Positions 26,113 to 33,910 of a stretch of DNA of 64,000 nt are shown here, piece by piece. How positions within the stretch are numbered: the stretch's first letter is position 1; each line of letters begins with the position of its first letter. The notes beneath the pieces were generated by a model. It did not search any database. It saw nothing but the letters and a program-made list of their open reading frames with translations, and was not told the DNA's origin. A program made the translations under genes and the position numbers. This DNA comes from Pseudarthrobacter sp. NamB4 (GTDB lineage: Bacteria; Actinomycetota; Actinomycetes; Actinomycetales; Micrococcaceae): NCBI RefSeq assembly GCF_005796185.1, contig NZ_VAHM01000002.1, forward strand, positions 1-64,000. The letters run 5' to 3'.

Positions 26113-26910
26113 ATGATGACGGAAAATCAATGGACCAACGTCACCGGGTCCTCATCGCAGGACCCGGAGGCGACCACCATCATCGAGACGACCCCGTCCG
26201 CTACGCCTGCCTCCGGGTCCAAAAAGGACGCAGTGAAGGAGGAAGCCTCCAACGTGGCAGGGCATGCCGCCACCGCCGCGCAGGGTGTAGCGCAGACTGC
26301 GAAGGAAGAGGCCGCCAACGTCGCCTCCGAGGCGAAGTCCAGCGCGAAGGACCTGTTGTCCCAGGCGAAGTCGGGCCTGTCGAGCCAGGCCGGCACGCAG
26401 CAGCAGAAGGTTGCTGAGGGTATCCGCACCGTCTCCAGCCAGCTGCAGACGATGGCTGAGGCCCCTGAGCAGCAGGGTCTGGCCAGCGACCTGATCCGGC
26501 AGGCAGCCCAGCGCACTGAAACTGTGGCTTCCTGGATCGAGAACAAGGAACCGGGTGACCTCCTGAGCGAGGTGCAGCGCTTCGCCCGCAACCGTCCCGG
26601 CACCTTCCTGCTGCTTGCCGCAGGCGCCGGTCTTCTGGCCGGACGGCTCACGCGAAGCCTCGCTGCCGGTGCCGCGGATTCAGGAAGCGGCGCATCCCAG
26701 CCTCAGCGGCAGGTTCCCGCCTCGCAGGCAGCTGCGCTGCCGCAGGAAACGGGGTACGCCACGGGCAGCGGGACCGGCCTGTACGAGGAGCCGGTTGTCA
26801 TCGGCGCAGCAACTGCTTCCACCACAACTCTGCCGTCCGGCACGGCGGAAGAAATGCCCCTGCGGTTTGAAGATGACCTGTACCAGCGCGGGGAAGGACG
26901 GCACCTGTGA
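26113..26910 (+). CDS. LEA/apolipoprotein-like helical protein with one membrane segment
   Basis: A 265-residue first gene of a five-gene operon. Residues 35-115 form an amphipathic Ala/Lys/Glu/Gln-rich helix with 11-residue-like repeats (SNVAGHAATAAQGVAQTAKE), as in desiccation-linked LEA-type proteins. A conserved SWIENKEPGDLLSEVQRFAR segment then leads to one hydrophobic helix, TFLLLAAGAGLLAGRL (about 175-190), and a disordered tail. The pattern resembles DUF883/ElaB-like inner-membrane proteins. The start is preceded by GAAGGAAAGAG. It overlaps the next gene by four bases. Confidence 0.65.
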   Translation: MMTENQWTNVTGSSSQDPEATTIIETTPSATPASGSKKDAVKEEASNVAGHAATAAQGVAQTAKEEAANVASEAKSSAKDLLSQAKSGLSSQAGTQQQKVAEGIRTVSSQLQTMAEAPEQQGLASDLIRQAAQRTETVASWIENKEPGDLLSEVQRFARNRPGTFLLLAAGAGLLAGRLTRSLAAGAADSGSGASQPQRQVPASQAAALPQETGYATGSGTGLYEEPVVIGAATASTTTLPSGTAEEMPLRFEDDLYQRGEGRHL

Positions 26911-27338
26911 GTAGCCAGGTTCCTGAGATGCCGCCGAGTGAGGCGCATCAGAAGGCAGATAACGCTTCCCTTGGTGACCTGCTCGGTGAGGTTACCCGGG
27001 ACCTGTCCACGCTGATGCGCCAGGAAGTCGAGCTCGCCAAGGCAGAGGCCAAGCAATCCGCCACCCGGGCAGGGAAAGGCGGCGGGATGCTCGCCGGGGC
27101 CGGCGTGGCAGGGCACTTCGTGCTGCTGTTCCTGTCGCTGGCGCTGATGTTCGCCCTTGGTGCGCTGATGCCGCTGGGCTGGGCAGCGGTGATCGTCGCC
27201 GTGATCTGGGGCATCATCGCCGCCGTCCTGGCCTCGATCGGGCGTAAGGAACTCAAACAGATCAAGGGCATGCCCCAGACCGGCGAAACACTTTCTGAAA
27301 TTCCCCCGACTTTGAAACCAGGTGAGGTAAACCGATGA
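26907..27338 (+). CDS. phage-holin-3-6 family (DUF1469) membrane protein
   Basis: A 143-residue protein. A cytosolic N-terminus carries LGDLLGEVTRDLSTLMRQEV and ELAKAEAK, followed by two membrane helices (VLLFLSLALMFALGALMP and AAVIVAVIWGIIAAVLASI) and a short basic tail. This is the actinobacterial Phage_holin_3_6 family, usually chromosomal and found beside DUF3618 genes rather than in phages. Overlaps of four bases at both ends show translational coupling. The role is probably in envelope stress, but no activity is established. Confidence 0.85.
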   Translation: MSSQVPEMPPSEAHQKADNASLGDLLGEVTRDLSTLMRQEVELAKAEAKQSATRAGKGGGMLAGAGVAGHFVLLFLSLALMFALGALMPLGWAAVIVAVIWGIIAAVLASIGRKELKQIKGMPQTGETLSEIPPTLKPGEVNR

Positions 27339-28030
27339 GCGATAACCCGGATGCAATCCGTCAGGAAATTGAAGAGACCCGGGCACGCCTGGGCACCAAC
27401 GTGGACGCGGTCGCCGACAAGGTCACCCCGTCCAACATCGTCCAGCGCCAGACCGACAAGGTGAAGGGCAGCGTCAAGGACGCCGTCACCGGAGTGAAGG
27501 AGAAAGTCATGGGAGTAGCGGATACGGCTACCAGCACCGTCCAGGACAAGGTCTCCACCGTTCAGGACAAGGTTTCCTCCGGCACCAGCAGCACCGGGGG
27601 CTCCGTGCACAGCACCGGCGAGTCCCTGCATGGAGCCAAGGACACCGTCGCACACAAGCTTTCTGACGCCGGCACCGCGATTTCCCAGGCACCGGGCCAG
27701 GTCAAGACCGCAGCCCAGGGAAACCCCCTGGCCGCCGGGCTGATCGCGTTCGGCGCCGGGATGCTTCTTTCGGCCCTGATCCCGGCCGGCACCAAGGAAC
27801 GCCAGGCCGCGGAGCAGCTCAAGACAGCAGCTGAGCCCCTGGCCGGCAAGGTCAGCGAGGCCGCCAAGGACGTGGTGCAGGACCTGAAAGAACCTGCCCA
27901 GGACGCGCTGGGAAGCGTCAAGTCCACCGCCGCTGACGCCGTCCAAAACGTCAAAACCGAAGGCCAGAACGCTGCCAGTGACGTCAAAGACCGGGCTGCC
28001 GATGCCAAGGACAACGTCCAGAACACGTGA
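27335..28030 (+). CDS. DUF3618-domain protein
   Basis: A 231-residue protein with the DUF3618 signature at its start (NPDAIRQEIEETRARLGTNV and DAVADKVTP). Long amphipathic Val/Lys/Asp/Ser/Thr-rich repeats of the DKVKGSVKDAVTGVKEKV type follow. A hydrophobic stretch, NPLAAGLIAFGAGMLLSALI (about 130-150), precedes a second helical tail. The layout mirrors that of the first gene of the operon. It may lie along the membrane with one insertion. It overlaps both neighbours by four bases. Confidence 0.8.
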   Translation: MSDNPDAIRQEIEETRARLGTNVDAVADKVTPSNIVQRQTDKVKGSVKDAVTGVKEKVMGVADTATSTVQDKVSTVQDKVSSGTSSTGGSVHSTGESLHGAKDTVAHKLSDAGTAISQAPGQVKTAAQGNPLAAGLIAFGAGMLLSALIPAGTKERQAAEQLKTAAEPLAGKVSEAAKDVVQDLKEPAQDALGSVKSTAADAVQNVKTEGQNAASDVKDRAADAKDNVQNT

Positions 28031-28686
28031 CCGGTCAGGACAAGGGCCCGAAGCCGCCGCACCACCGGGTGCGGCGGCTCACGGACCCGGACCAGCAACC
28101 CCTCCCCGGCGGACCCCGGCACATGAAAGCCGTCCCCGGCCCCAGACCGGGACCGCAACAGTGGGCCACGCACCGGCTAGTCAGCATCGCGGCCCGTCTT
28201 TACGAACGCCGAATCAACCGCAGGCTTGCCCGGCTCAAACTGACCACCTCCGCGCTGGACGCGCTGGAGGCCGTGGCGGAACTTGAACCGGCCACAGCCA
28301 CCGACGTGGCGGCGATGCTTTACGTGAGCAGGCAAAGCCTAGGCAAAGTCCTCAGGCGGCTCCAGTCGCTGGGGTATCTGAGCAAGGAACGGGGCAGGGA
28401 CGGCCGCAGCGCCTACCTTCACCTCACCGAGGAAGGACGTGCCGCCCTTTCCGCGGCCGAAAACCTCATCGGTGAAGAAACCAGTGAGGCGACGGGCACG
28501 GACTTCGCGGAGGAGGTCCTCTTCCGCCAGCAACTGGAACAACAGATCCGACATTTGCGGAACGCAGAATCAGGCACTGCCACACGGCACAGGACGAGGG
28601 AGCGGCAGGCACGAACCGTTTCATCTTTCCGCCACGGGCAGGAACACCACACGAAACACAACAACGAATCAGGAGCACCCCTATGA
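28027..28686 (+). CDS. MarR-family regulator
   Basis: A 219-residue winged-helix regulator. The DNA-binding core is LDALEAVAELEPATATDVAA followed by VSRQSLGKVLRRLQSLGYLS, the wing ERGRDGRSAYLHLTEEGRAA and a dimer helix. Both ends are basic and disordered, longer than in typical MarR proteins. It is embedded in the operon it probably controls through the palindrome at 26034. ATGA overlaps link it to both neighbours. The signal is unknown; osmotic or envelope stress would fit the company it keeps. Confidence 0.8.
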   Translation: MTGQDKGPKPPHHRVRRLTDPDQQPLPGGPRHMKAVPGPRPGPQQWATHRLVSIAARLYERRINRRLARLKLTTSALDALEAVAELEPATATDVAAMLYVSRQSLGKVLRRLQSLGYLSKERGRDGRSAYLHLTEEGRAALSAAENLIGEETSEATGTDFAEEVLFRQQLEQQIRHLRNAESGTATRHRTRERQARTVSSFRHGQEHHTKHNNESGAPL

Positions 28687-29141
28687 CTACAACAAACCGC
28701 ACCACCGGCCCCAAAACCACGCTTCAAAAAGCAGCCCAGGCAGTAGGCGCCGTCTTTCTGCTGGTCGGCGTCCTCGGCTTCATCCCGGGCATCACCAGCA
28801 ACTACGAAGCGCTCTCCTTCGCCGGACACGGCTCCGAAGCACTCCTGCTGGGAATCTTCCAGGTCTCGATCCTGCACAACATCGTCCACCTGCTCTTCGG
28901 CGTTGCCGGGATTCTCATGTCCCGCACCCACGGGCAGTCCCGTAACTACCTGCTCTACGGCGGTGTCATTTACCTCGTCCTGTGGCTCTACGGCCTGATC
29001 GTCGGCCACGACACCCCCGCCAACTTCGTCCCGGTCAACACCGCTGACAACTGGCTGCACTTCGTCCTCGGCGTCGCCATGATCGCCCTGGCCATCCTGC
29101 TTTCCCGCAACACCCGCACCGCGGGTACGACCACCCGCTAA
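28683..29141 (+). CDS. DUF4383 four-helix membrane protein
   Basis: A 152-residue protein with the DUF4383 pattern: helix 1 AVGAVFLLVGVLGFIPGI, a loop with SFAGHGSEALLLGIFQVS, the conserved HNIVHLLFGVAGI helix with its His pair, then YLLYGGVIYLVLWLYGLIV and WLHFVLGVAMIALAILL. The His residues in the membrane (HNIVH and WLH) are invariant in the family and might bind a metal or heme, which is conjecture. Last gene of the operon; a terminator follows. Confidence 0.85.
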   Translation: MTTTNRTTGPKTTLQKAAQAVGAVFLLVGVLGFIPGITSNYEALSFAGHGSEALLLGIFQVSILHNIVHLLFGVAGILMSRTHGQSRNYLLYGGVIYLVLWLYGLIVGHDTPANFVPVNTADNWLHFVLGVAMIALAILLSRNTRTAGTTTR

Positions 29142-29188
29142 ACCCCATTCCCATCCCCGGAACTCCCCTCGGGAACGCTGCACCATGG

Positions 29189-29222
29189 ATGGTCCGCCCC
29201 TCATCTCTGAAGGGCGGACCAT
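29189..29222 (+). terminator. terminator of the stress operon
   Basis: ATGGTCCGCCC and GGGCGGACCAT form a perfect 11-pair stem with a 12-base loop, followed by TTAT. It lies 48 bases after the last stop of the five-gene operon. Confidence 0.75.
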
Positions 29223-29753
29223 TTATCGTTTGCAATGCCTCCTATCAGACGCCGAAGCACAGGCACCCGGGCCTGCTCCTCAGTGATATGTGATGGAGCA
29301 TGAAGGATCAGTTGATTGTCACGAAGCCTGCGAACGATGCGTAGCTGCAAGGGCCGCGAGGTCGCGGATCCCCCGATGTTCCCGCGTGGGATGCGGAGTT
29401 TCCTGTACTTGGTGAGGCCTCGCCAAGGGTTTCCTTGATGGCACGGGGACAGGAAATTTTGTTGTTCGGCGCAGTCTTAGTCCATGCTTCCTTTGCGGCC
29501 AGTGAACATCCGTCCCAGTTGACGCGGTTACTACCATGAAAACACCGGGCTGTAGGGACATAGGGACACTCAGAAACACCAGGCGGTTAGGCAAAGCAGA
29601 TTGTCCAGCGTTAGGACTTATTGTTTCAATCTTGAGTTTCACCACCTCTCTGCACTGCCCTCTTGGACTTGACACTTCAAAAACTTACGGCCTGATCGAT
29701 TTCGAGGTGGTCGCACTCGGAGATCGTGCCGCTAACGGGTTTAGCATCATGGC
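29223..29753. other. 530-base gap before mscL
   Basis: No frame shows a recognisable domain. The right end must carry the mscL promoter, but no convincing -35/-10 pair was found by eye. The left part may be eroded coding sequence. Confidence 0.35.
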
Positions 29754-30227
29754 ATGTCGAATATGTGGAAAGAATTTAAAGCCTTTGCCATGGGCGGCAA
29801 CATGTTTGATCTCGCCCTGGGCTTCATCATCGGCACGGCCTTCGCCGCTCTCGTTGACAGCCTGGCCAACGACATTCTGCTGCAGTTCGTTGCGGCGATT
29901 TTCGGGGCTCCGGACTTCAGTCAGATGAGCTTCACTGTCAACGACGCCGAAATCAGATACGGCAGCTTCATCACCGTGCTGATCAGGTTCCTGCTGCTGG
30001 CCCTGGTGCTGTTCGGGATCGTTAAGCTCCTCAAGCGCTTTGGCATGGGCAACTTCCGCGCCCAGGGCCAACAGGAATGCCCCTACTGCAAGGAATTCGT
30101 GGCCATCGACGCCATCAAGTGCAAGTACTGCACCGCCGACATCGACCCGGGGCAACTGGAGGAAGAAGACATTGAGCTGCTGAAGAAGCGTGAAGGCTGG
30201 CAAAACCCCAATGACGGCATCGCCTAA
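29754..30227 (+). CDS. mscL: large-conductance mechanosensitive channel with C-terminal zinc ribbon
   Basis: A 157-residue MscL. The N-terminus MWKEFKAFAMGGNMFDLALG with FIIGTAFAALVDSLANDILL gives the first membrane helix and pore. The periplasmic loop has APDFSQMSFTVND, and the second helix is SFITVLIRFLLLALVLFGIV. Instead of the usual short charged bundle, the tail carries CPYC...CKYC, a four-Cys zinc ribbon, then an acidic helix (EEEDIELLKKREGW). The channel releases solutes on hypo-osmotic shock. The ribbon might sense zinc or bind a partner. The ribosome site is weak. Confidence 0.9.
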   Translation: MSNMWKEFKAFAMGGNMFDLALGFIIGTAFAALVDSLANDILLQFVAAIFGAPDFSQMSFTVNDAEIRYGSFITVLIRFLLLALVLFGIVKLLKRFGMGNFRAQGQQECPYCKEFVAIDAIKCKYCTADIDPGQLEEEDIELLKKREGWQNPNDGIA

Positions 30228-30536
30228 CCCGGCCTCATAAGTCCGGGAGGACGCGTCCAGCCGCCTCGCCCTACTCACCCCTGCCAGCGCGGCAAGGTTG
30301 CTCATCGTTCGCCAGGGCCTGGCCATGGCGCCGGTCGGGGCTGTCTCGGGCCGGCAGCGCCTCCATCTACAACGATCCACGGATCCATACTCAGTTGCGG
30401 CTAATGGGAGCTCAATCGAAACGCCGATAACGGATGCCGCCAAGCAAACGGCCAGTGTCAGGATGGGGCGTGGTCTTTGCTGACAGCTGCGGTCCCGGCA
30501 CCGCGTTCTCGCGGCTCCTAACTGTCGGAGAATGCG
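30228..30536. other. short gap, nothing recognised
   Basis: It separates mscL from the convergent broken hydrolase gene. Neither a gene nor a clear terminator is visible. Confidence 0.35.
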
Positions 30537-31114
30537 CTATCGGGACAGGATGAGGTCAAGCACCCCCGGAAACCTTGTCACCCCATCTTCTGCCATGAAG
30601 GTTCCGGCTTCCGGATGGACCTGCACTCGCCGCCTGGAGGCGCCTGGCGAGGTCATTCGTCGCTGCTGGCGGAACAAAAGGATCCGTTTCGGAGCGGATT
30701 ACCGTTCGCTTGCGGATGCTCCCTGCCACGCGTTCAACGTCCACACCTGTTGCGAGGTATTGATCCAGTTCCGGCAATGCATCCAGCGGTTCAATGAAGC
30801 CGGCTACCAGGACAAGACCACCGAGTTGCCATGGCTCGGGGAGGGCTGCCAGGACCCGTAGTGCGGTGATCGCACCGAGAGAATGGGCCACCATCACCGT
30901 TCTCGCATCCGGTACTCGAAGCGCCGCTTTCACAGCGTTCTCCCACGCTGTCGTCTCGGGATCGTCCGGGTCAGGGAGGGGAACAATCGTGACGTCTATG
31001 CCCACGGCTTGAAGTTCACCGTAAAGCCAGGGAAACCAGTACGCGTCCGGCCCGGACTCGTGCCCATGGACGATGACGACACGCTGGACGGACCGGGATC
31101 GATTCGTCGTTCAT
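30537..31114 (-). pseudogene. RBBP9/YdeN-like serine hydrolase with two frameshifts
   Basis: Read leftward it begins MNDESIPVRP and, after a shift near 31090, continues RVVIVHGHESGPDAYWFPWL, then the nucleophile segment MVAHSLGAITALRVL and the Asp in ETDPFVPPAATNDLARRL. A second shift near 30610 restores the end (HPEAGTFMAEDGV and FPGVLDLILSR) with the catalytic-His region changed. The pieces rebuild one RBBP9-type alpha/beta hydrolase of about 185 residues. The gene is dead, or the assembly has two indels. Confidence 0.75.
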
Positions 31115-31185
31115 CACGCAGACCTTACCAGCGCTCCCAGCGAACGATCCCCTGCCGGCCTATCCCACGCATCCGAGGTCTGCGA

Positions 31186-31683
31186 TCAGGCGGCTGGGTC
31201 CCGGTCCTCGCCCTTGATAAAGACCTGCACGGCCACGACGTGAGCGTCTGTCAGGCCCTCGTCGGGGTGCGGCTTTTCCAGCAGCACGGGGTGGGCGTAT
31301 TGGTGGGCCCAGTCGTGCACGTCAGGCCCTAGCTCGTCGTCGATCCACACAATGGCGTCCCAGTCTCCATCGCCCTCGGCTTCCATTTTGTTCAACCATC
31401 TGGCGACCGACCCCAGCTTTGGCGTCTGTTGGTCTTCATCCCCAGGCTCCGGCGCTATCGCCACCCGAAGCGGATTCACCTCAAGCTGCAGCTGCGCTTC
31501 GAGGTGGTCCACAAAATCGTCAGGTGATGTGGACACCCAAGCGATCCTCCCTTTGTTGGCGAGCCGGCGCACCAGGGCAATCTTCAAATCGGAGAGTTGA
31601 GGATTTTGGCCATCGGAGCGCTCGTCAGGCTCAAGCTTCGGGTTCAGCACGCCGTTAATGTCGAGAAGGATGATCGGTTTCAT
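31186..31683 (-). CDS. HAD-superfamily hydrolase-like protein
   Basis: A 165-residue protein starting MKPIILLDINGVLNP, the HAD motif I with the second catalytic Asp changed to Asn (DIN instead of DxD). Motif II is probably WVSTSPDDF and the acidic motif IV is IVWIDDELGPDV. It has no large cap domain. The family includes small HAD proteins fused to RNA-repair enzymes. The Asn suggests altered catalysis, though related proteins with this change exist. ATG 31683 is chosen because MKPIILLD is the natural beginning. Confidence 0.7.
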   Translation of the reverse strand: MKPIILLDINGVLNPKLEPDERSDGQNPQLSDLKIALVRRLANKGRIAWVSTSPDDFVDHLEAQLQLEVNPLRVAIAPEPGDEDQQTPKLGSVARWLNKMEAEGDGDWDAIVWIDDELGPDVHDWAHQYAHPVLLEKPHPDEGLTDAHVVAVQVFIKGEDRDPAA

Positions 31684-31848
31684 GAGCGAGACACTAGTCC
31701 GTCTCCACGGCTGACGGTAGCGTCCAGTGCCAGGCTGACGCCGGTGAAACCCTACTCCGTACACATGGGCTCCATAGCCACCTCACCGGTTACCGCCTTC
31801 AACCCGAAGCAGCCATGCAGGCAGGCCGTTCCGCACTGACCCAGACCG

Positions 31849-31926
31849 CCTCTTGGATCCTGACCGCGCTCAGGATATCGCGGACCACCTCTTGGATCCT
31901 GACCGCGCTCAGGATATCGCGGACCA
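31849..31926. repeat. 39-bp tandem repeat, two copies
   Basis: Two exact copies of a 39-base unit beginning CTCTTGGATCCTGACCGCGC and ending GCGGACCAC lie back to back. Each unit contains an inverted repeat, ATCCTGA and TCAGGAT, around CCGCGC, so each could fold as a small hairpin or bind a dimeric protein. They are outside any gene. Confidence 0.85.
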
Positions 31927-32130
31927 CCTCTGCGCCGGCGATCTCATGAACAGGGTTTCGGCCTCAGTTAGATGGATCCTCGGAGACCGTCCATGAAGTC
32001 GCGCCTATAATGCGCAGACGATGGAAACAGAAATACCCCGAGAGCGCATTGCCTCCCTTGAGTAGCTGAGGACTGACGGGGTTTGCTGCCGCTGGACCGT
32101 TGACGGCAGTAGGGACTGAGCCCAGCAGAC

Positions 32131-32178
32131 AGAAAAAGGTGCCACGCCCCGGATCACCGGTGTGCGGCACCTTTCTGT
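32131..32178 (-). terminator. terminator of the AMIN-like remnant
   Basis: For leftward transcripts, AAAGGTGCC and GGCACCTTT form a stem closed by a GC-rich loop, followed by a T-rich stretch. It begins a few bases after the stop of the AMIN-like frame. Confidence 0.7.
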
Positions 32179-32182
32179 TCCA

Positions 32183-32641
32183 TCACCAGAAGTGGGCCAC
32201 GTCCACTATCAGCCGGGAACCGGACCCGGGCCCGTCCAGGGTGAAGACCCTGAAGGGCAGCCGGGCACGGACGCACGGGCCAATGCTGGTGGAGCCCTCG
32301 AACCTTGCGGCGTAAACCACTTGCCGGAAGGTCTGGTAGCCGGCCACGTTGGACAGCTCGGCCTTCGCGGCCGGGTTGTAGGTGAGGTTGCCGTTGCTGT
32401 CATATGAGGGTGCGTTCACGGTGACCTGCAGGCGTGCATTGCCGTAGACCGGGATCCTGAAACCGGTGCCGTCCTGGATGATCTCCGGGACGTACCGGAC
32501 CGTATAACCCTTCACAGGGCCACTGAGGTCGACCACCATCCGGTCAAAGCAGGACTGCTTTCGGTGAAGACCAGGCCAGAACCTGGCCTTCGGGCTGGCG
32601 CCGCTCATTTTGGTCCAGCGTGCTGACCCGCACGTACCCAA
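32183..32641 (-). pseudogene. AMIN-like-domain secreted protein, 5'-truncated
   Basis: Most of the frame matches the actinobacterial AMIN-like domain: CFDRMVVDLSGPVKGYTVRY, then ARLQVTVNAP, FRQVVYAARFEGSTSIG and FRVFTLDGPGSGSRLIVDVA. These proteins normally have a signal peptide, are exported and may bind envelope polymers. Here the 5' part is missing; sequence upstream of about 32570 belongs to a resolvase in another frame. A TTG at 32641 opens the frame but would give a nonsense leader. The truncated product would stay in the cytosol. Confidence 0.7.
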
Positions 32642-32657
32642 TGCGCTGACCTGCCAT
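32544..32657 (-). pseudogene. serine recombinase (Tn3-type resolvase) N-terminal fragment
   Basis: ATG 32657 opens MAGQRIGYVRVSTLDQNERR, the start of a Tn3-family resolvase, with the catalytic Ser in VRVST and the conserved DQNxxRQ. The frame stays recognisable for about 30 residues (QPEGQVL) and then runs into the AMIN-like gene out of frame, ending at a stop. It marks a recombination junction near 32570. Confidence 0.8.
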
Positions 32658-32966
32658 GGCCACCTCCAACCCTCAACGTGTGTGTTTGAGTTTGGGGGTC
32701 ACAGTGACGTACGTCAGGGCTTGCGCGCTGGTCACAGAACGGTCTGTGTTGCGACTCCCGGCACGGTGCAACCGAGTCAGGTAAGTTGCTTTCATAATCA
32801 CAACCATTGGCGCCCTGTAGTTCGTCGGACTGGGGCTGATGTCCGAGCTTCATGCGGCGGCTCGGCGGCTGCGGAAACTGCCCGCTCAGGGGCGCGTCTT
32901 GGGCGCGCATGTTGGGAAGTTCCTCGTGCTGGCTCAACAACGTCTCCTTGGCAGGGCTTTCTCCAG
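32658..32966. other. gap with a 12-bp palindrome
   Basis: Between two leftward genes. No coding frame is recognised. TGACGTACGTCA at 32705-32716 is a perfect palindrome and might be an operator upstream of the resolvase remnant, but no regulator is nearby. Confidence 0.35.
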
Positions 32967-33221
32967 CTACACCAGTGCGGGATAGCTGCTAAGGATGTAG
33001 TCCGCGGCAGCCTCGCCCTTCATCCGCAGTCCGTTGTTTTGCGGTTCGATGCGGCTCTGCATTGCAAACCAAAACATCTTTTCTGGCTGCGGCTCCTGGC
33101 AGGTGACGTGGCACCAGCTCGTATACAGGCCGTACAGGGCATCGGGTCCCAGGCTGGCCCCGGACCCCGGGTCGCAGGTCGTGGCATCTTGAAGGAACTG
33201 GTCGTACTGCGTTGCGGCCAT
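32967..33221 (-). CDS. YGLYTSWC small protein, copy 2
   Basis: An 84-residue paralogue of the protein at 21633. Shared: xQYDQFLxxATxCD, YGLYTSWC, FWxAM, RMKGEAAADYILSSYPALV. The middle differs (CHVTCQEPQPEKM), adding Cys residues. The leader GAAAAGAGCCACC before the ATG is the same as in copy 1, so the duplication included regulatory DNA. Function unknown; the arrangement resembles small accessory genes of mobile elements. Confidence 0.65.
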   Translation of the reverse strand: MAATQYDQFLQDATTCDPGSGASLGPDALYGLYTSWCHVTCQEPQPEKMFWFAMQSRIEPQNNGLRMKGEAAADYILSSYPALV

Positions 33222-33910
33222 GGTGGCTCTTTTCGCTGCGTGCGCGGGTTGCCGCCGTTTGGCTACAGCGACGACGCCTCTTGCCGGGCACACGGCAAAG
33301 ACGGTCCTACACGTGCGATTCGTGGCCGCAGCGAACACGGATGGCTAAGGGATGTCGTTTTTCCTGGAAAACTTGCCGAGGCAGACAGCCGGCCGGAACG
33401 CAATCCAATGCCCGCCTCCACATCCGCGGAGCTGAGCTAAGCGGCAGTTGGGGGAGTGGAGCGCATCTCAAACCCCCTGGGCCAGCGCGGATGAGCTGCC
33501 CTCGGTTATGCCGAGGTCAAGGAAGCGTCCGAACGGTGGAAGTGTCGGCGGCCTGCCCGACAGGCAGCCGTGATCGAGAAAAAGGCCCTTTATATGTCTT
33601 AGCGTCTTTATTGGCCCGCCCCTGGTGCGCGGAGCTGCACGCGTCTTCTGTCCTCGCGGGCGGCGTCGAAGGCTGGCTTTCGTTCCGCAGCGGATGCCAT
33701 GAAAACCTCCATCTAGTCACCTCTGATGACATCGCTGGTTGCGGCGAGCGCGCTGTCCCATTGACCGTGACTCATTCCCCGCATATTGTTTAGGCAATAA
33801 ACTAAAACGGCGGCCTGAGACTTATCACTGAGGCTGGCGACGGCGCAACCTGAAGCTGCCCGGTACCTACCCACCCTGTACCAGAGCAGCAGTACGATCT
33901 AGGAGACATC
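33222..33910. other. 690-base gap before the epimerase gene
   Basis: No frame has a recognisable domain. The right edge has AGGAGACATC just before the epimerase ATG, a strong ribosome site. Nothing else was identified. Confidence 0.35.

Noticed and set aside
26907..27338. A prophage holin
   Set aside because: No lysin, tail or capsid gene is near; this family is a usual chromosomal partner of DUF3618 proteins.
515..33000. The idea that all frameshifts are sequencing errors
   Set aside because: They cluster in the accessory half; the 1117-residue toxin gene, the KtrAB genes and the five-gene operon in that half, and nearly all genes after 36.7 kb, are intact. Truncations and fusions are also present, which base-calling errors do not make. 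Single shifts could still be errors.
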